Made by a program: the position numbers and the translations under genes. This document shows, piece after piece, positions 1 to 8,644 of a stretch of DNA of 64,000 nt. Source of the DNA: Arenibacter algicola. Its GTDB lineage: Bacteria; Bacteroidota; Bacteroidia; Flavobacteriales; Flavobacteriaceae. Below the pieces are notes generated by a model. It was not told the origin of the DNA, did no database searches, and saw only the letters and a list, made by a program, of their open reading frames with translations. Where the stretch lies: the NCBI RefSeq assembly GCF_000733925.1, contig NZ_JPOO01000001.1, positions 2,108,001-2,172,000 on the forward strand, in the 5' to 3' direction. Within the stretch, counting starts at the first letter, position 1. Every line of letters starts with the position of its first letter.

Positions 1-371
1 TTTGCATAAAGAATGTTTTATGATATAAAGCACTTCTATTTGGTAGTTTTAATGAAATACCATATTGGTTGTTTAATTACAGAATATCTAATTTAAGTTA
101 TGTGTACATAAAAAGTGATCTGGTTGTTGAATGTTTTTAATCAATTTAAAAAATATAGGAAATTCTTAATATGGGTAACAAAATCAATTAAAGTACTACT
201 ATTATCTGTTAAAGGTTATCTGATTTAGGCAATTGATTTGCCATAGCTACCATGAATTTGTTTTGTTTGAATTCTTATTTGTTTTAAATACTACTCATTA
301 GATGAAAATTGATTAGCGAACAAAAGTTTGTCAAAAAATTATAAAAGTTATTAAAAATAGCTCTATATTTG

Positions 372-408
372 ACAAGTGTTAAATTAACATTTGTTAATTG
401 TATTCTTA
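372..408 (+). promoter_or_regulatory. AraR-type operator and promoter of the glycosidase operon
   Basis: Left half ACAAGTGT (372-379), 7-nt spacer, right half ACATTTGT (387-394) form an imperfect 23-bp palindrome. Six nt downstream lies TATTCTTA (401-408), a degenerate form of TAnnTTTG. The same half-sites, spacer and 6-nt gap recur at 7694, 8175, 10751 and 17823, which makes this a regulatory site and not chance. Assignment to AraR is inference from the araR-like gene at 6951-7646 and the genes served. Confidence 0.7.
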
Positions 409-409
409 G

Positions 410-438
410 CTCCCGTTATTTTAATTGTATAACGGGAG
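410..438 (+). promoter_or_regulatory. Hairpin near the 5' end of the glycosidase operon transcript
   Basis: CTCCCGTTAT (410-419) and ATAACGGGAG (429-438) form a perfect 10-bp stem with a 9-nt loop. If transcription starts a few nt after the -7 element at 401-408, this stem would sit at or near the 5' end of the mRNA. It could protect the 5' end, be a second operator, or be a terminator of a lost upstream gene. No U-run follows, so a terminator is the least likely option. Confidence 0.5.
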
Positions 439-497
439 TCATTGCACAGTATTAAAGCTATTCTAAAACGGAAGAACAGTAATAAATTCAATTGTAA

Positions 498-2657
498 ATG
501 AAATACCTAAAATTAAAATATGGGCTTTTAGCGGTTGTTATTATAGTTACAACCTTACTTTCTTGTAAATCGGCTTCCATTGAGCAGGAGGAGGATAAAT
601 TCACCAATTATCTATTTGCTTATTTTACCGGAAACGGACCTGGAGAAGAAGCAATCCACTATGCCATAAGTAAAGATGGATTTAACTATGAAGCTCTTAA
701 TAATAATCAACCTATAATAGATTCCAAAAAGATTAGTTCATCAGGAGGTGTAAGAGATCCGCATATTCTACGTGGAGCAGATGGTAAGACATTTTACATG
801 GTGGTAACGGATTTGTATGTGCCTAAACAGGGTTGGAACAACTATGCCATGATTTTAATGAAATCGACCGATCTCATCAATTGGTCGTCAAGTATTGTGA
901 ATATCCCACAAACTTATCCAAAGGAATTTAGTGACATCAAACGTGTTTGGGCTCCACAGACCATTTATGATACGGAGACAGATCAATACATGATTTATTG
1001 GTCAATGCTAGGAGATGAAGGACCGGATTTCATATACTATGCTTACGCCAATAAGGATTTTACCGGTTTGTCCTCTGTGCCAAAACAATTGTTCTATAGT
1101 CCTTCCAATAGTGCTTGTATTGATGGTGATATCATATACAAGGATGGTATGTATAACTTGTTTTTTAAGAACGAAAGCTCTGGAGGTGGTATCAGAAAAG
1201 CGGTGTCCGATAAACTGACCGAAGGATATGTTCAACAGGAGGGTTTTTTCGATCAAACAGATGCGCCCGTTGAGGGCTCTGGTATTTTTAAATTAATAGA
1301 TTCTGATGAGTATATTTTAATGTATGATATGTATACTTCAGGAAAATATCAATTTACAAAAACTAAGGATCTTCAGAATTTTTCGATTGTAGATAATGAA
1401 ATTTCTATGAATTTTCACCCAAGACATGGTACTGTTATCCGTATCACGGAAAATGAAACCCAAGCCTTAATTGAAAAATGGGGATACTTAGGAAAAGGAT
1501 CATTCTTGGGGTTTAATTCTTATAATGTTAAAAAGAACAATGTGGTTGTCAATGACGATGACAATACTATTTATATTCCAGTTGACTTGGGAACGGACAT
1601 TGAAAAATTTGATCCCGAAATCAAGACAGTTTCATGGGTAAATATTTCTACTAGCGGTGTCAAGGATTTTTCCAAAGGTGCGGTTAAGTATACCATTGTA
1701 TCCGGAAGCAAACAAAAAACCTATGAAGTAATTGTAAAGGGGGATAATAATCCGGTATTGAATGGTTTTTATGCGGACCCCGAAATAATCTACTCTCAGA
1801 AAACGAAAAAATATTATATATACCCAACTAGTGATGGATTTAAAAATTGGTCAGGCACTTATTTCAAAACATTTTCTTCAGACGATTTGATCCACTGGAA
1901 GGATGAAGGTGTTGTTTTGGACCTTAAAAAAGATGTTAGTTGGGCGGATAGGAATGCTTGGGCACCCACAGCTATTGAAAGGAAAATAAAAGGGGAATAT
2001 AAGTTCTTTTATTATTACACAGCAGCACAAAAAATAGGGGTAGCAGTTTCAGACAGCCCAACAGGTCCTTTTGTGGATTTAGGAAAACCTTTAATAGCAT
2101 CAAAACCAGAAGGAGCAAATGGAGGACAGGAAATAGACCCGGATATATTTATAGATCCGGTATCGGACAAAAATTATTTGTATTGGGGCAATAGCTATAT
2201 GGCCTGTGTTGAATTGAATGATGACATGGTATCCATCAAGGAAAATACGTTGAAAATATTGACTCCCGATAGTACGTTTAGAGAAGGAACGGAGGTGTTT
2301 TATAGAAATGGAATTTATTACTTTTTATGGTCCGAAGATGATACACGGAGTCCTAATTATCGTGTAAGATATGCAACATCGAAGAGTCCAACAGGACCTC
2401 TGGAAATACCGAAGGACAACTTGATTTTAGTAAAAGACGCCGAGAATGGTATTTACGGAACAGGTCATAACAGTGTGATCCAAACTCCCAATAGTGATGT
2501 TTGGCATATAGTATATCATCGTTTTAATCGTCCAAACGGTATTGATATGGGTGATGCTGCAGGTTTTAACCGAGAGGTGTGTATAGATAAATTAGAGTTT
2601 AACCCTGATGGTAGTATTAAACCTGTAGAGCCAACTCTATCAGGAATAAATTATTAG
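498..2657 (+). CDS. Two-domain GH43 lipoprotein (arabinan/arabinoside hydrolase)
   Basis: 719-residue secreted glycosidase. A signal peptide ends in a lipobox with Cys at residue 23, so it is probably a surface or periplasmic lipoprotein. Two five-bladed GH43 modules can be read. The first has the base Asp87 (RDPHI), the Asp209 pKa modulator (CIDGD) and the likely acid Glu259 (VEGSG). The second starts near residue 418 and has Asp427 (YADPE), the DPD motif at 547-549 and a Glu in REGTE near 596-599. A short Ig-like linker lies between about 355 and 415. GH43 enzymes release L-arabinofuranose or D-xylose from side chains; the arabinose catabolic genes nearby favour arabinose. It is the first gene of the operon, behind an AraR-type operator. 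The exact GH43 subfamilies were not determined. Confidence 0.85.
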   Translation: MKYLKLKYGLLAVVIIVTTLLSCKSASIEQEEDKFTNYLFAYFTGNGPGEEAIHYAISKDGFNYEALNNNQPIIDSKKISSSGGVRDPHILRGADGKTFYMVVTDLYVPKQGWNNYAMILMKSTDLINWSSSIVNIPQTYPKEFSDIKRVWAPQTIYDTETDQYMIYWSMLGDEGPDFIYYAYANKDFTGLSSVPKQLFYSPSNSACIDGDIIYKDGMYNLFFKNESSGGGIRKAVSDKLTEGYVQQEGFFDQTDAPVEGSGIFKLIDSDEYILMYDMYTSGKYQFTKTKDLQNFSIVDNEISMNFHPRHGTVIRITENETQALIEKWGYLGKGSFLGFNSYNVKKNNVVVNDDDNTIYIPVDLGTDIEKFDPEIKTVSWVNISTSGVKDFSKGAVKYTIVSGSKQKTYEVIVKGDNNPVLNGFYADPEIIYSQKTKKYYIYPTSDGFKNWSGTYFKTFSSDDLIHWKDEGVVLDLKKDVSWADRNAWAPTAIERKIKGEYKFFYYYTAAQKIGVAVSDSPTGPFVDLGKPLIASKPEGANGGQEIDPDIFIDPVSDKNYLYWGNSYMACVELNDDMVSIKENTLKILTPDSTFREGTEVFYRNGIYYFLWSEDDTRSPNYRVRYATSKSPTGPLEIPKDNLILVKDAENGIYGTGHNSVIQTPNSDVWHIVYHRFNRPNGIDMGDAAGFNREVCIDKLEFNPDGSIKPVEPTLSGINY

Positions 2658-2676
2658 GAATTAATTACACACCTCT

Positions 2677-4061
2677 ATGAAGAGAAATAGATGTTTTGCT
2701 CTATTATTATTGTTTGCCCTTTTAATTTCATGTGGAAGCACCAATAAAAAATCGAATCTTAAAACAAAAGAAGAATCCAACTTCAAAGAATGGGCACAGA
2801 CTCCACCCATGGGCTGGAATAGTTGGGACTGTTATGGGCCTACGGTTAGGGAGGAGGAAGTAAAATCGAATGCAGATTACATGTCCGAAAACTTAAAAGA
2901 ATATGGTTGGGAATATGTGGTTGTAGATATCCGTTGGTATGTAGAAAATCCAAAATCGCATGGGTATAATCAAAAGGATCCTATTTACGTAATTGACGAA
3001 TACGGAAGGTATTTACCGGCCATCAATAGATTTCCTTCGGCTTCAGACAGTAATGGTTTTAAGGCCTTGGCAGACCATGTTCACAATAAAGGTTTAAAGT
3101 TTGGGATACATATGATGAGGGGTATTCCAAAATACGCGGTCGAGAACAAACTGCCAATAAAAGGTACTGATGGAATTACGGCAGATCAAATATATTCCAA
3201 GTAAAATCAATGTAAATGGCTACAGGATAATTACACAGTATTGGCTACGAAACCCGGGGCTCAGGAATATTATAATTCAATTTTTGAACTGTATGCAGAA
3301 TGGGGAGTAGATTTTATTAAAATAGACGATTTGTCCGCACCTATTTATCATAACGATGAGATGGAACTTATTAGAAAGGCCATTGATAAATGTGGACGCA
3401 AGATTGTGTTTAGCACTTCGCCAGGCGAAACTCCAATAGAGGCAGCCAGTCATGTTAGTGAGAAAGCCAATATGTGGCGTATGGTCAACGATGTATGGAT
3501 AGCTGGTGGCATGTTGAGCACTTGATGGATGTTAGTCAAGATTGGTATGGATATGGCAAGAACGGCACATGGCCAGATTGTGATATGATTCCTTTAGGGA
3601 GACTGTCTATTAGAGGTGAAGTAGGTGAAGACCGAATGACAAATCTAACCAGGGATGAACAGTATACTTTGATGACCTTTTTTACCATTTTTAAATCACC
3701 ATTGTTTTTTGGCGGGGATTTGCCCAGTAATGATGAGTTTACCTTATCGCTTTTAACCAATAAGGAGGTATTAAAAATGCATTCCGAAAATTCCCAAGTT
3801 ACCCAACTTTTTAAGGAAGAAGGAAAAATGGCGATTACATCAAAAAATGAAAAAGAGGGCTATATATATTTGGCTTTGTTTAATACTTCAGATGATAAAG
3901 ATTTGACTATTGAAGTAAAATTAGATGGTTTGGGGTTAAAGGATGACGTCAGAATCACAAATATGTGGAGTGGTGAGGAAGTCGATCCAATTGGTGAAGT
4001 TCTTGTGGAAAAATTGTCATCACATGCCTCCGGCCTATATAAAATTGAACTAATCCATTAG
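2677..4061 (+). pseudogene. Broken GH27 glycosidase gene (alpha-galactosidase / beta-L-arabinopyranosidase family)
   Basis: Reads as one GH27 protein with two lesions. The start encodes a lipoprotein signal (Cys19) and the GH27 opening motif PPMGWNSWDCYG. After residue 175 there is one in-frame TAA (3202-3204), and the same frame then continues with GH27 sequence, including the nucleophile region FIKIDD. Near 3495 the frame shifts: reading resumes one frame over as DSWWHVEHLMD, consistent with loss of one G in the TGG run. The acid/base region WPDCDM and the C-terminal beta-sandwich follow to 4061. Full length would be about 460 residues, normal for the family. With two independent lesions a pseudogene is more likely than a sequencing error. 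It lies 19 nt after the GH43-GH43 gene in the same operon. Substrate could have been alpha-galactose or beta-L-arabinopyranose. Confidence 0.85.
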
Positions 4062-4107
4062 TGCAATAAAATTATTTACCATGAACAACTTAAAATCAAA
4101 TTGACCA

Positions 4108-5136
4108 ATGGGCATTGTAAGGTTTAAATGTATTGTTCCAGTATTTAGCATTGCTTTTGCAGTATTGATTTCATCTATTAATGTTACCACTTGTCAAGCT
4201 CAGGAAAATTTAACTTTTAGAAAGAATATTCCACTGGATTCCATAAGATTAAGTGATCCCAGTATTATCGCGGATAAGAATTCTGATATGTACTATATGA
4301 CAGGTTCCGGAGGTATGCTGTGGAAAAGTAAAAATCTAAAGCTTTGGGATGGCCCTTATAAGGTTGCAATGACCGACTCCACCTCATGGATGGGGTCAGA
4401 TCCAATGATATGGGCAGCAGAAATTCACACGTTTAAGGATAAATTTTACTATTTCGCAACATTTACCAATAAAGATGTGAAAATTGATACGGTAGCGGGA
4501 AATGTTATAGAGAGACGTGCAAGTCATGTTTTGGTTAGCGATAAGCCTGACGGCCCGTATTTGCCAATGGCAGATGAAACCTACTTACCTGCTGACCAAC
4601 CAACACTTGACGGTACATTTTGGATAGATTCAGATGGAAAACCTTATATGGTCTACTGTTATGAATGGCTTCAAAATTTAAATGGAACTATAGAAAAAAT
4701 TGAATTAAAACCAGACTTAAGTGGTTCTGTAGGTAAAGGGGAGCTTTTGTTCAGGGCCAGTGATTCTCCTTGGAGTAGGGGAAAGGATAATGAAGGAAAT
4801 ATTGTTCCACATAAAGTTACGGACGGACCTTTTTTGTTTAAAACAGGTACCAATCGTTTGGGAATGCTGTGGACAAGTTGGCAATATGATGTTTATGTTC
4901 AAGGGGTAGCTTATTCTGAAAGTGGTAACCTAAGCGGCCCTTGGATTCACGAAAAAGAGCCCATTACACCAGCCAACTTCGGGCATGGGATGCTCTTTAA
5001 AACGTTACTAGGTAAATGGTTGATGGCAGTCCATAGTCATAAGGTTATAAATGGCAAATATCACAGGGTGCCACATTTATTTGAGGTAGACTTAAAAGGA
5101 GATAAATTGGTGGTGGGTAAACCGTTTTTACCATAA
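4108..5136 (+). CDS. Secreted GH43 family glycosidase
   Basis: 342 residues with an N-terminal signal peptide (hydrophobic stretch to about residue 30, TCQAQE boundary). A single five-bladed beta-propeller is expected, with the base Asp in LSDPSII near residue 50 and TLDGTFW for the second Asp. The third motif reads VTDGPFL where many GH43 enzymes have EGP. I recall the DGP form from Bacteroidota GH43 groups, so this is not clearly a defect. The C-terminal part NFGHGMLF-AVHSH carries the conserved metal/active-site His. Fourth gene of the AraR-controlled operon; likely removes arabinofuranosyl units from arabinan-type glycans. Exact linkage is unknown. Confidence 0.8.
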   Translation: MGIVRFKCIVPVFSIAFAVLISSINVTTCQAQENLTFRKNIPLDSIRLSDPSIIADKNSDMYYMTGSGGMLWKSKNLKLWDGPYKVAMTDSTSWMGSDPMIWAAEIHTFKDKFYYFATFTNKDVKIDTVAGNVIERRASHVLVSDKPDGPYLPMADETYLPADQPTLDGTFWIDSDGKPYMVYCYEWLQNLNGTIEKIELKPDLSGSVGKGELLFRASDSPWSRGKDNEGNIVPHKVTDGPFLFKTGTNRLGMLWTSWQYDVYVQGVAYSESGNLSGPWIHEKEPITPANFGHGMLFKTLLGKWLMAVHSHKVINGKYHRVPHLFEVDLKGDKLVVGKPFLP

Positions 5137-5190
5137 CGACCTAATTGGGTTGCTATTTTCAATAATTTGAATATAAATCAGAAAAAGAAT

Positions 5191-6195
5191 ATGAAACTAT
5201 TTAAAGTTTTGGCGTTATTAGCTTTGGTTATAGTGTGTTCCAATCAAAGCTATTCACAATCACTGGTATTTGATAACCCGATTGCCGAAAAACGAGCCGA
5301 CCCTTGGGTATATAAAACTGAAAAAGGTGAATATTATTTAATAGCTACCGTTCCTGAGTATGATCGAATTGTAATAAGGAAAGCAAATAGTATAAATGGC
5401 TTAAAGGATGCCCAAGAAGTTGAGGTTTGGACCAAGCATGTAAAAGGTGTTATGGGTCATCATATTTGGGCTCCGGAATTACACAAAATAGGTAGAAAAT
5501 GGTATATATATTTTGCTGCAGGCGAAGCCGAAAATATATGGAATATTCGGATGTGGGTATTATCAAATGATTCCGAAGATCCTATGCAAGGGGAATGGGT
5601 GGAAGAAGGAATGATAGAAACTGCAAAATCTTCTTTTTCATTGGATGCAACTACGTTTGAAAATAAAGGCAAGAGATATTTAATATGGGCCCAAAACGTT
5701 AGGGGTGGAGATCATGGTACCGCCTTGGTCATGTCCGAAATGAAGGGTCCTACGACGATCATTGGAAGGGAAGTGGTTTTGACCGAGCCAGAATTTAATT
5801 GGGAAAGGATGAAGTATAATGTCAACGAAGGCCCGGCTGTGTTGAAAAGGAACGGTAAAATTTTTGTAACCTACTCTGCTAGTGCCACCAACCATAACTA
5901 TTGTATGGGCATGTTGTGGATAGATGAAAATGATGATCTTCTTGATGCTGCAAATTGGCACAAATCTCCAGGACCTGTTTTTTATACAAATGAGGATTTA
6001 AAAAGATTCGGTCCGGGCCACAATTCATTTACCATTGCCGAGGACGGAGAAACCGTTATTATGATATATCATGCCCGTGATTATAAGGGAATTCAGGGCC
6101 ATGAATTGTCAGACCCCAACCGGGCTACTAGGGCACGGGTGGTAGAATGGACAGCAAGTGGTTTTCCCGATTTTATGCAAAACAATGAAGATTAA
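5191..6195 (+). CDS. Secreted GH43 alpha-L-arabinofuranosidase-like enzyme
   Basis: 334 residues from the ATG at 5191, which begins directly with a signal peptide (MKLFKVLALLALV ... YSQ). An upstream in-frame TTG at 5167 only adds a hydrophilic leader and is less likely. GH43 motifs are RADPW (base Asp), LDATTFE (second Asp) and NEGPAVL (acid Glu). The pattern resembles the GH43 branch that contains exo-1,5-alpha-L-arabinofuranosidases (RADPW, HHIWAPELH, GPGHNSF). It would cleave arabinan oligosaccharides to L-arabinose in the periplasm, upstream of the symporter and araBDA products. It lies 54 nt after the previous GH43 and 44 nt before the transaldolase. Confidence 0.85.
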   Translation: MKLFKVLALLALVIVCSNQSYSQSLVFDNPIAEKRADPWVYKTEKGEYYLIATVPEYDRIVIRKANSINGLKDAQEVEVWTKHVKGVMGHHIWAPELHKIGRKWYIYFAAGEAENIWNIRMWVLSNDSEDPMQGEWVEEGMIETAKSSFSLDATTFENKGKRYLIWAQNVRGGDHGTALVMSEMKGPTTIIGREVVLTEPEFNWERMKYNVNEGPAVLKRNGKIFVTYSASATNHNYCMGMLWIDENDDLLDAANWHKSPGPVFYTNEDLKRFGPGHNSFTIAEDGETVIMIYHARDYKGIQGHELSDPNRATRARVVEWTASGFPDFMQNNED

Positions 6196-6239
6196 TAACA
6201 AGGGTACAAGCGAATTATAATTTATTAAAAAAAAGAATT

Positions 6240-6896
6240 ATGAAGTTTTTTATTGACACTGCCAATCTGGAACAGATTAAGGAGGCACAGGCATTAGGGG
6301 TTTTGGACGGCGTAACCACTAATCCATCCTTAATGGCAAAAGAAGGAATAACAGGAAAGGATAATATATTAAAACATTATAGTGCCATATGCAATATAGT
6401 GGACGGTGATGTTTCTGCTGAAGTCATTGCTACAGATTTGGAAGGGATGATAAGGGAAGGGGAAGAACTGGCTGCTTTAAATCCACAAATAGTAGTTAAG
6501 TTACCCATGATCGCAGATGGTGTAAAGGCCTGTAAGTATTTCACGGACAAAGGAATTAGAACCAATGTGACCTTGGTTTTTTCACCTGGTCAGGCCTTAT
6601 TGGCTGCAAAAGCTGGAGCCACTTATGTTTCACCATTTTTAGGACGTTTGGATGACATTTCAACTGATGGACTGAATTTAATTTCTGAAATAAGATTAAT
6701 TTATGATAACTATGGTTTTGAAACAGAGATATTGGCTGCATCTATTCGCAGCACGATGCATGTTATTAACTGTGCCAAAATAGGGGCCAATGTTATGACT
6801 GGGCCACTGTCATCCATCACAGGATTGTTAAAACACCCTTTAACCGATAGTGGCTTGGCACAATTCTTAGCTGATTACTCCAAAGGAAATAACTAA
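6240..6896 (+). CDS. tal: Transaldolase, small (TalC/FSA-type) family
   Basis: 218-residue cytosolic enzyme of the short transaldolase / fructose-6-phosphate aldolase family. Motifs are FIDTANL at the N terminus, TTNPSL, the Schiff-base lysine in VVKLPM (about residue 86) and TLVFSPGQA. The length matches TalC-type proteins (about 215-220). In this locus it would feed pentose phosphates made by AraA-AraB-AraD into the non-oxidative pentose phosphate pathway. It is the last gene of the AraR-controlled operon and ends 54 nt before the convergent araR-like gene. Aldolase versus transaldolase activity cannot be decided by eye; the pathway context favours transaldolase. Confidence 0.88.
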   Translation: MKFFIDTANLEQIKEAQALGVLDGVTTNPSLMAKEGITGKDNILKHYSAICNIVDGDVSAEVIATDLEGMIREGEELAALNPQIVVKLPMIADGVKACKYFTDKGIRTNVTLVFSPGQALLAAKAGATYVSPFLGRLDDISTDGLNLISEIRLIYDNYGFETEILAASIRSTMHVINCAKIGANVMTGPLSSITGLLKHPLTDSGLAQFLADYSKGNN

Positions 6897-6950
6897 TAGC
6901 AAATTGGCACAAATAAAATGGGACTTTTTTATTTTTATATAAATTCTACT

Positions 6951-7646
6951 CTAGGATAATTTTAAATAAAAGTCATTTCTATTTTTCGCGTCATATTTTT
7001 CCTGATCGAACATATAAAGGTAAGAGCCTTTTGTAGAAGAGGTCATGTCTTTTTCCTTTAGCTTGATCAAGATGTCCATAGAATTTATTTTATTTATAAA
7101 ATTCCTTTTGTCTAATTTTTTGTCCAAGATGGCCTCGTACAATTTTTGTAAATGACGCATTGTAAACTTCTCAGGCAAAAGTTCAAAACCAATTGGATTT
7201 ATAGAGGTTCTTCTACGTAATCTTTTGATAGCCTTATCCAACATCTGATTGTGATCAAATATTAAGTCTGGTACATCGGACAAACTAAACCATTTGGCAT
7301 TGTTTTGCTCGGTAATTTCTTCGTTGTGTTTTTCAATATTGATGATTGCATAGTAGGATGTGGAAATAGTTCTCGCCAATGGATCTCTGTCAACTTCACT
7401 AAATGTATAAAGTTGTTCCATATATATATCGTGAACACCGGTTAATCTATGCAGAACTCTGGAAGCGGCATCATTTAAGGTCTCGTGGTGTTGTACGAAC
7501 CCGCCCATCAGTGACCACTTCCCTTTTTCAGGTTCAAAGTCCCTCTGAATTAATAGCACTTTTAAATCTTCATTATCAAATCCGAAGATTATACAATCTA
7601 CAGCTAGAAAAACCTTATCTGCAAGGTTGTACCCTTCTACCACCAT
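6951..7646 (-). CDS. araR: Nudix-family AraR-type transcriptional regulator
   Basis: 231 residues: a Nudix-like domain (about 10-140) followed by a winged-helix DNA-binding domain (about 150-225, PEKFTMRHLQKLYEAIL). The Nudix box is degenerate: GG and the first Glu remain (GGFVQHHE), but the REUXEE part reads RVLHRL, lacking catalytic glutamates, so it probably binds and does not hydrolyse its ligand. This matches the Bacteroidota AraR group related to NrtR, repressors released by L-arabinose. It is convergent to the transaldolase gene. A palindrome 48-70 nt upstream of its start (7694-7716) suggests autoregulation. Confidence in the regulator class is high; the L-arabinose ligand is inferred from context. 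Confidence 0.88.
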   Translation of the reverse strand: MVVEGYNLADKVFLAVDCIIFGFDNEDLKVLLIQRDFEPEKGKWSLMGGFVQHHETLNDAASRVLHRLTGVHDIYMEQLYTFSEVDRDPLARTISTSYYAIINIEKHNEEITEQNNAKWFSLSDVPDLIFDHNQMLDKAIKRLRRRTSINPIGFELLPEKFTMRHLQKLYEAILDKKLDKRNFINKINSMDILIKLKEKDMTSSTKGSYLYMFDQEKYDAKNRNDFYLKLS

Positions 7647-7693
7647 TTCCTTAATTTTAGGCTAAGATATAATATTTATAGAAGACACAAAAG

Positions 7694-7730
7694 ATAAGTG
7701 TTGGCCTAAAATTTAATATAAATACATTTG
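7694..7730 (+). promoter_or_regulatory. AraR-type operator next to araR, with rightward -7 element
   Basis: ATAAGTGT (7694-7701), 7-nt spacer, weaker right half AAATTTAA (7709-7716), then 6 nt to TACATTTG (7723-7730), a perfect TAnnTTTG. Reading leftward, TATCTTTTG (plus strand 7688-7696) is a near -7 element for araR itself and overlaps the left half-site, so one bound dimer could block both directions. The rightward promoter has no obvious gene. Confidence 0.6.
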
Positions 7731-8107
7731 TTCATGATGGTTTATTTTTGCAATAAAAAAGGTATAATTATAAGTAAAACTTTATTTTATGTTATGACTC
7801 ATTACTGAAAATTAAATAACAGGACGTAGCAGGAAATGAAAAAATGAATAACACTTTAACTGTTATAAATATAATCCTCCCATTATACTCTATTTATTAT
7901 GTATTAATGGATCAAAATAATATTTGTAGCAAAATATTCTAAATATCCATCGGGTTATCGTTATTAAAACAAATGACTTATTTTAGAACAATCAATTTCC
8001 ATAATTGTATACTAAAATAGGGCAAAAATGTTTGATCTTTATTTTGTTGAATATGTATTAACTTTTACGCATAGGGTAATTTACATGTACATAATATTAC
8101 CCACACA

Positions 8108-8215
8108 AAATAGGTTTCTTTTCAGATTTAGTTCATTTTTTTGCTTGATTTCAGAGTTCGGTTTATTCAATAAAATAAGTGTGTAAATTACATTTATAAA
8201 TAGTATATTTGTCCG
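8108..8215 (+). repeat. Duplicated promoter region, copy 1 (partner 10679-10790)
   Basis: Shared blocks in the same order are AAATAGGT, TTTTCAGATTTA, the operator ATAAGTGT-N7-ACATTTAT, then TATAAAT or TTTATAAAT and the TAnaTTTGTC -7 region. Spacing between the first blocks and the operator differs by about 5 nt. This looks like an old duplication of the araB control region. Confidence 0.5.
8175..8211 (+). promoter_or_regulatory. AraR-type operator and promoter upstream of the PAP2-like gene
   Basis: ATAAGTGT (8175-8182), N7, ACATTTAT (8190-8197), 6 nt, then TATATTTG (8204-8211), a perfect TAnnTTTG. It is nearly identical to the araB promoter at 10751-10787, and the similarity extends upstream (AAATAGGT and TTTTCAGATTTA at 8108-8130 and 10679-10711). 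The nearest downstream gene starts at 8645. Confidence 0.7.
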
Positions 8216-8644
8216 ATCTGTAAAGAAATTATTGCATTGGGAAATTGCAACTATTGCAAAATCCAAAATATAAATAGAACTCAATAGCATGAGCCAACTC
8301 AAGATACACGAACCTTTAGTTATTCTGTCTTCCTTGTTATAACAAAACGGGTAACTAATACTTTAGGGGAAAAGAAGGCTTAAAAACCTAAGACCTACTT
8401 AAGGTTAAGTAAAGGAATATATCTAAGTAGACATAGCGCAAACGAGTGTAAGAAATTACTTGTAATGACAGTGTAATACTAATATAAATTAGTTTTTTGT
8501 TATTGATTTTTGCGGTTATATTAATAAAGTTTTACGCTGGAAAGTTATATTTAAATTAATTGATCAAATGACTAGAATTTGTATTTGGTTTAATAGAAAT
8601 GGTAGTATTTAAATCAGGATTTGGTAAAGTATTAAATAGTTATA

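Larger units (their letters stand above)
1..497. other. Non-coding region upstream of the glycosidase operon
   Basis: No convincing gene is visible here; the stretch is AT-rich. It contains the AraR-type operator at 372-394, a weak -7 element at 401-408 and a strong hairpin at 410-438, all listed separately. Nothing else is recognisable, and the gene to the left lies outside the window. Confidence 0.6.
7647..8644. other. About 1 kb without a clear gene, with two orphan AraR-type promoters
   Basis: No ORF with protein-like composition is visible; the longest is a 73-codon minus-strand ORF without family resemblance. It holds two AraR-type operator/promoter units pointing right (7694-7730 and 8175-8211). 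A small perfect hairpin TACTTA-AGGT-TAAGTA lies at about 8396-8411. The first convincing gene downstream is at 8645, some 430 nt after the second -7 element. The stretch may be the scar of a deleted arabinose gene or a long regulated leader. Confidence 0.55.

Noticed and set aside
364..371. TATATTTG, a perfect TAnnTTTG upstream of the first operator
   Set aside because: It lies before, not after, the operator, unlike the fixed layout at the other four sites. It could be a second start, but I did not list it as the main promoter.
2677..3204. Separate short glycosidase gene ending at 3204
   Set aside because: The same reading frame continues after one stop codon with the rest of the GH27 domain, so it is part of one broken gene.
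4108..5136. VTDGP instead of EGP at the GH43 acid position
   Set aside because: The DGP form is, as I recall, normal in some Bacteroidota GH43 groups, so I do not claim an inactive enzyme.
8289..8342. 17-codon ORF (MSQLKIHEPLVILSSLL) after an orphan AraR promoter
   Set aside because: The N-terminal look of a sugar kinase is suggestive but far too short to support a call.
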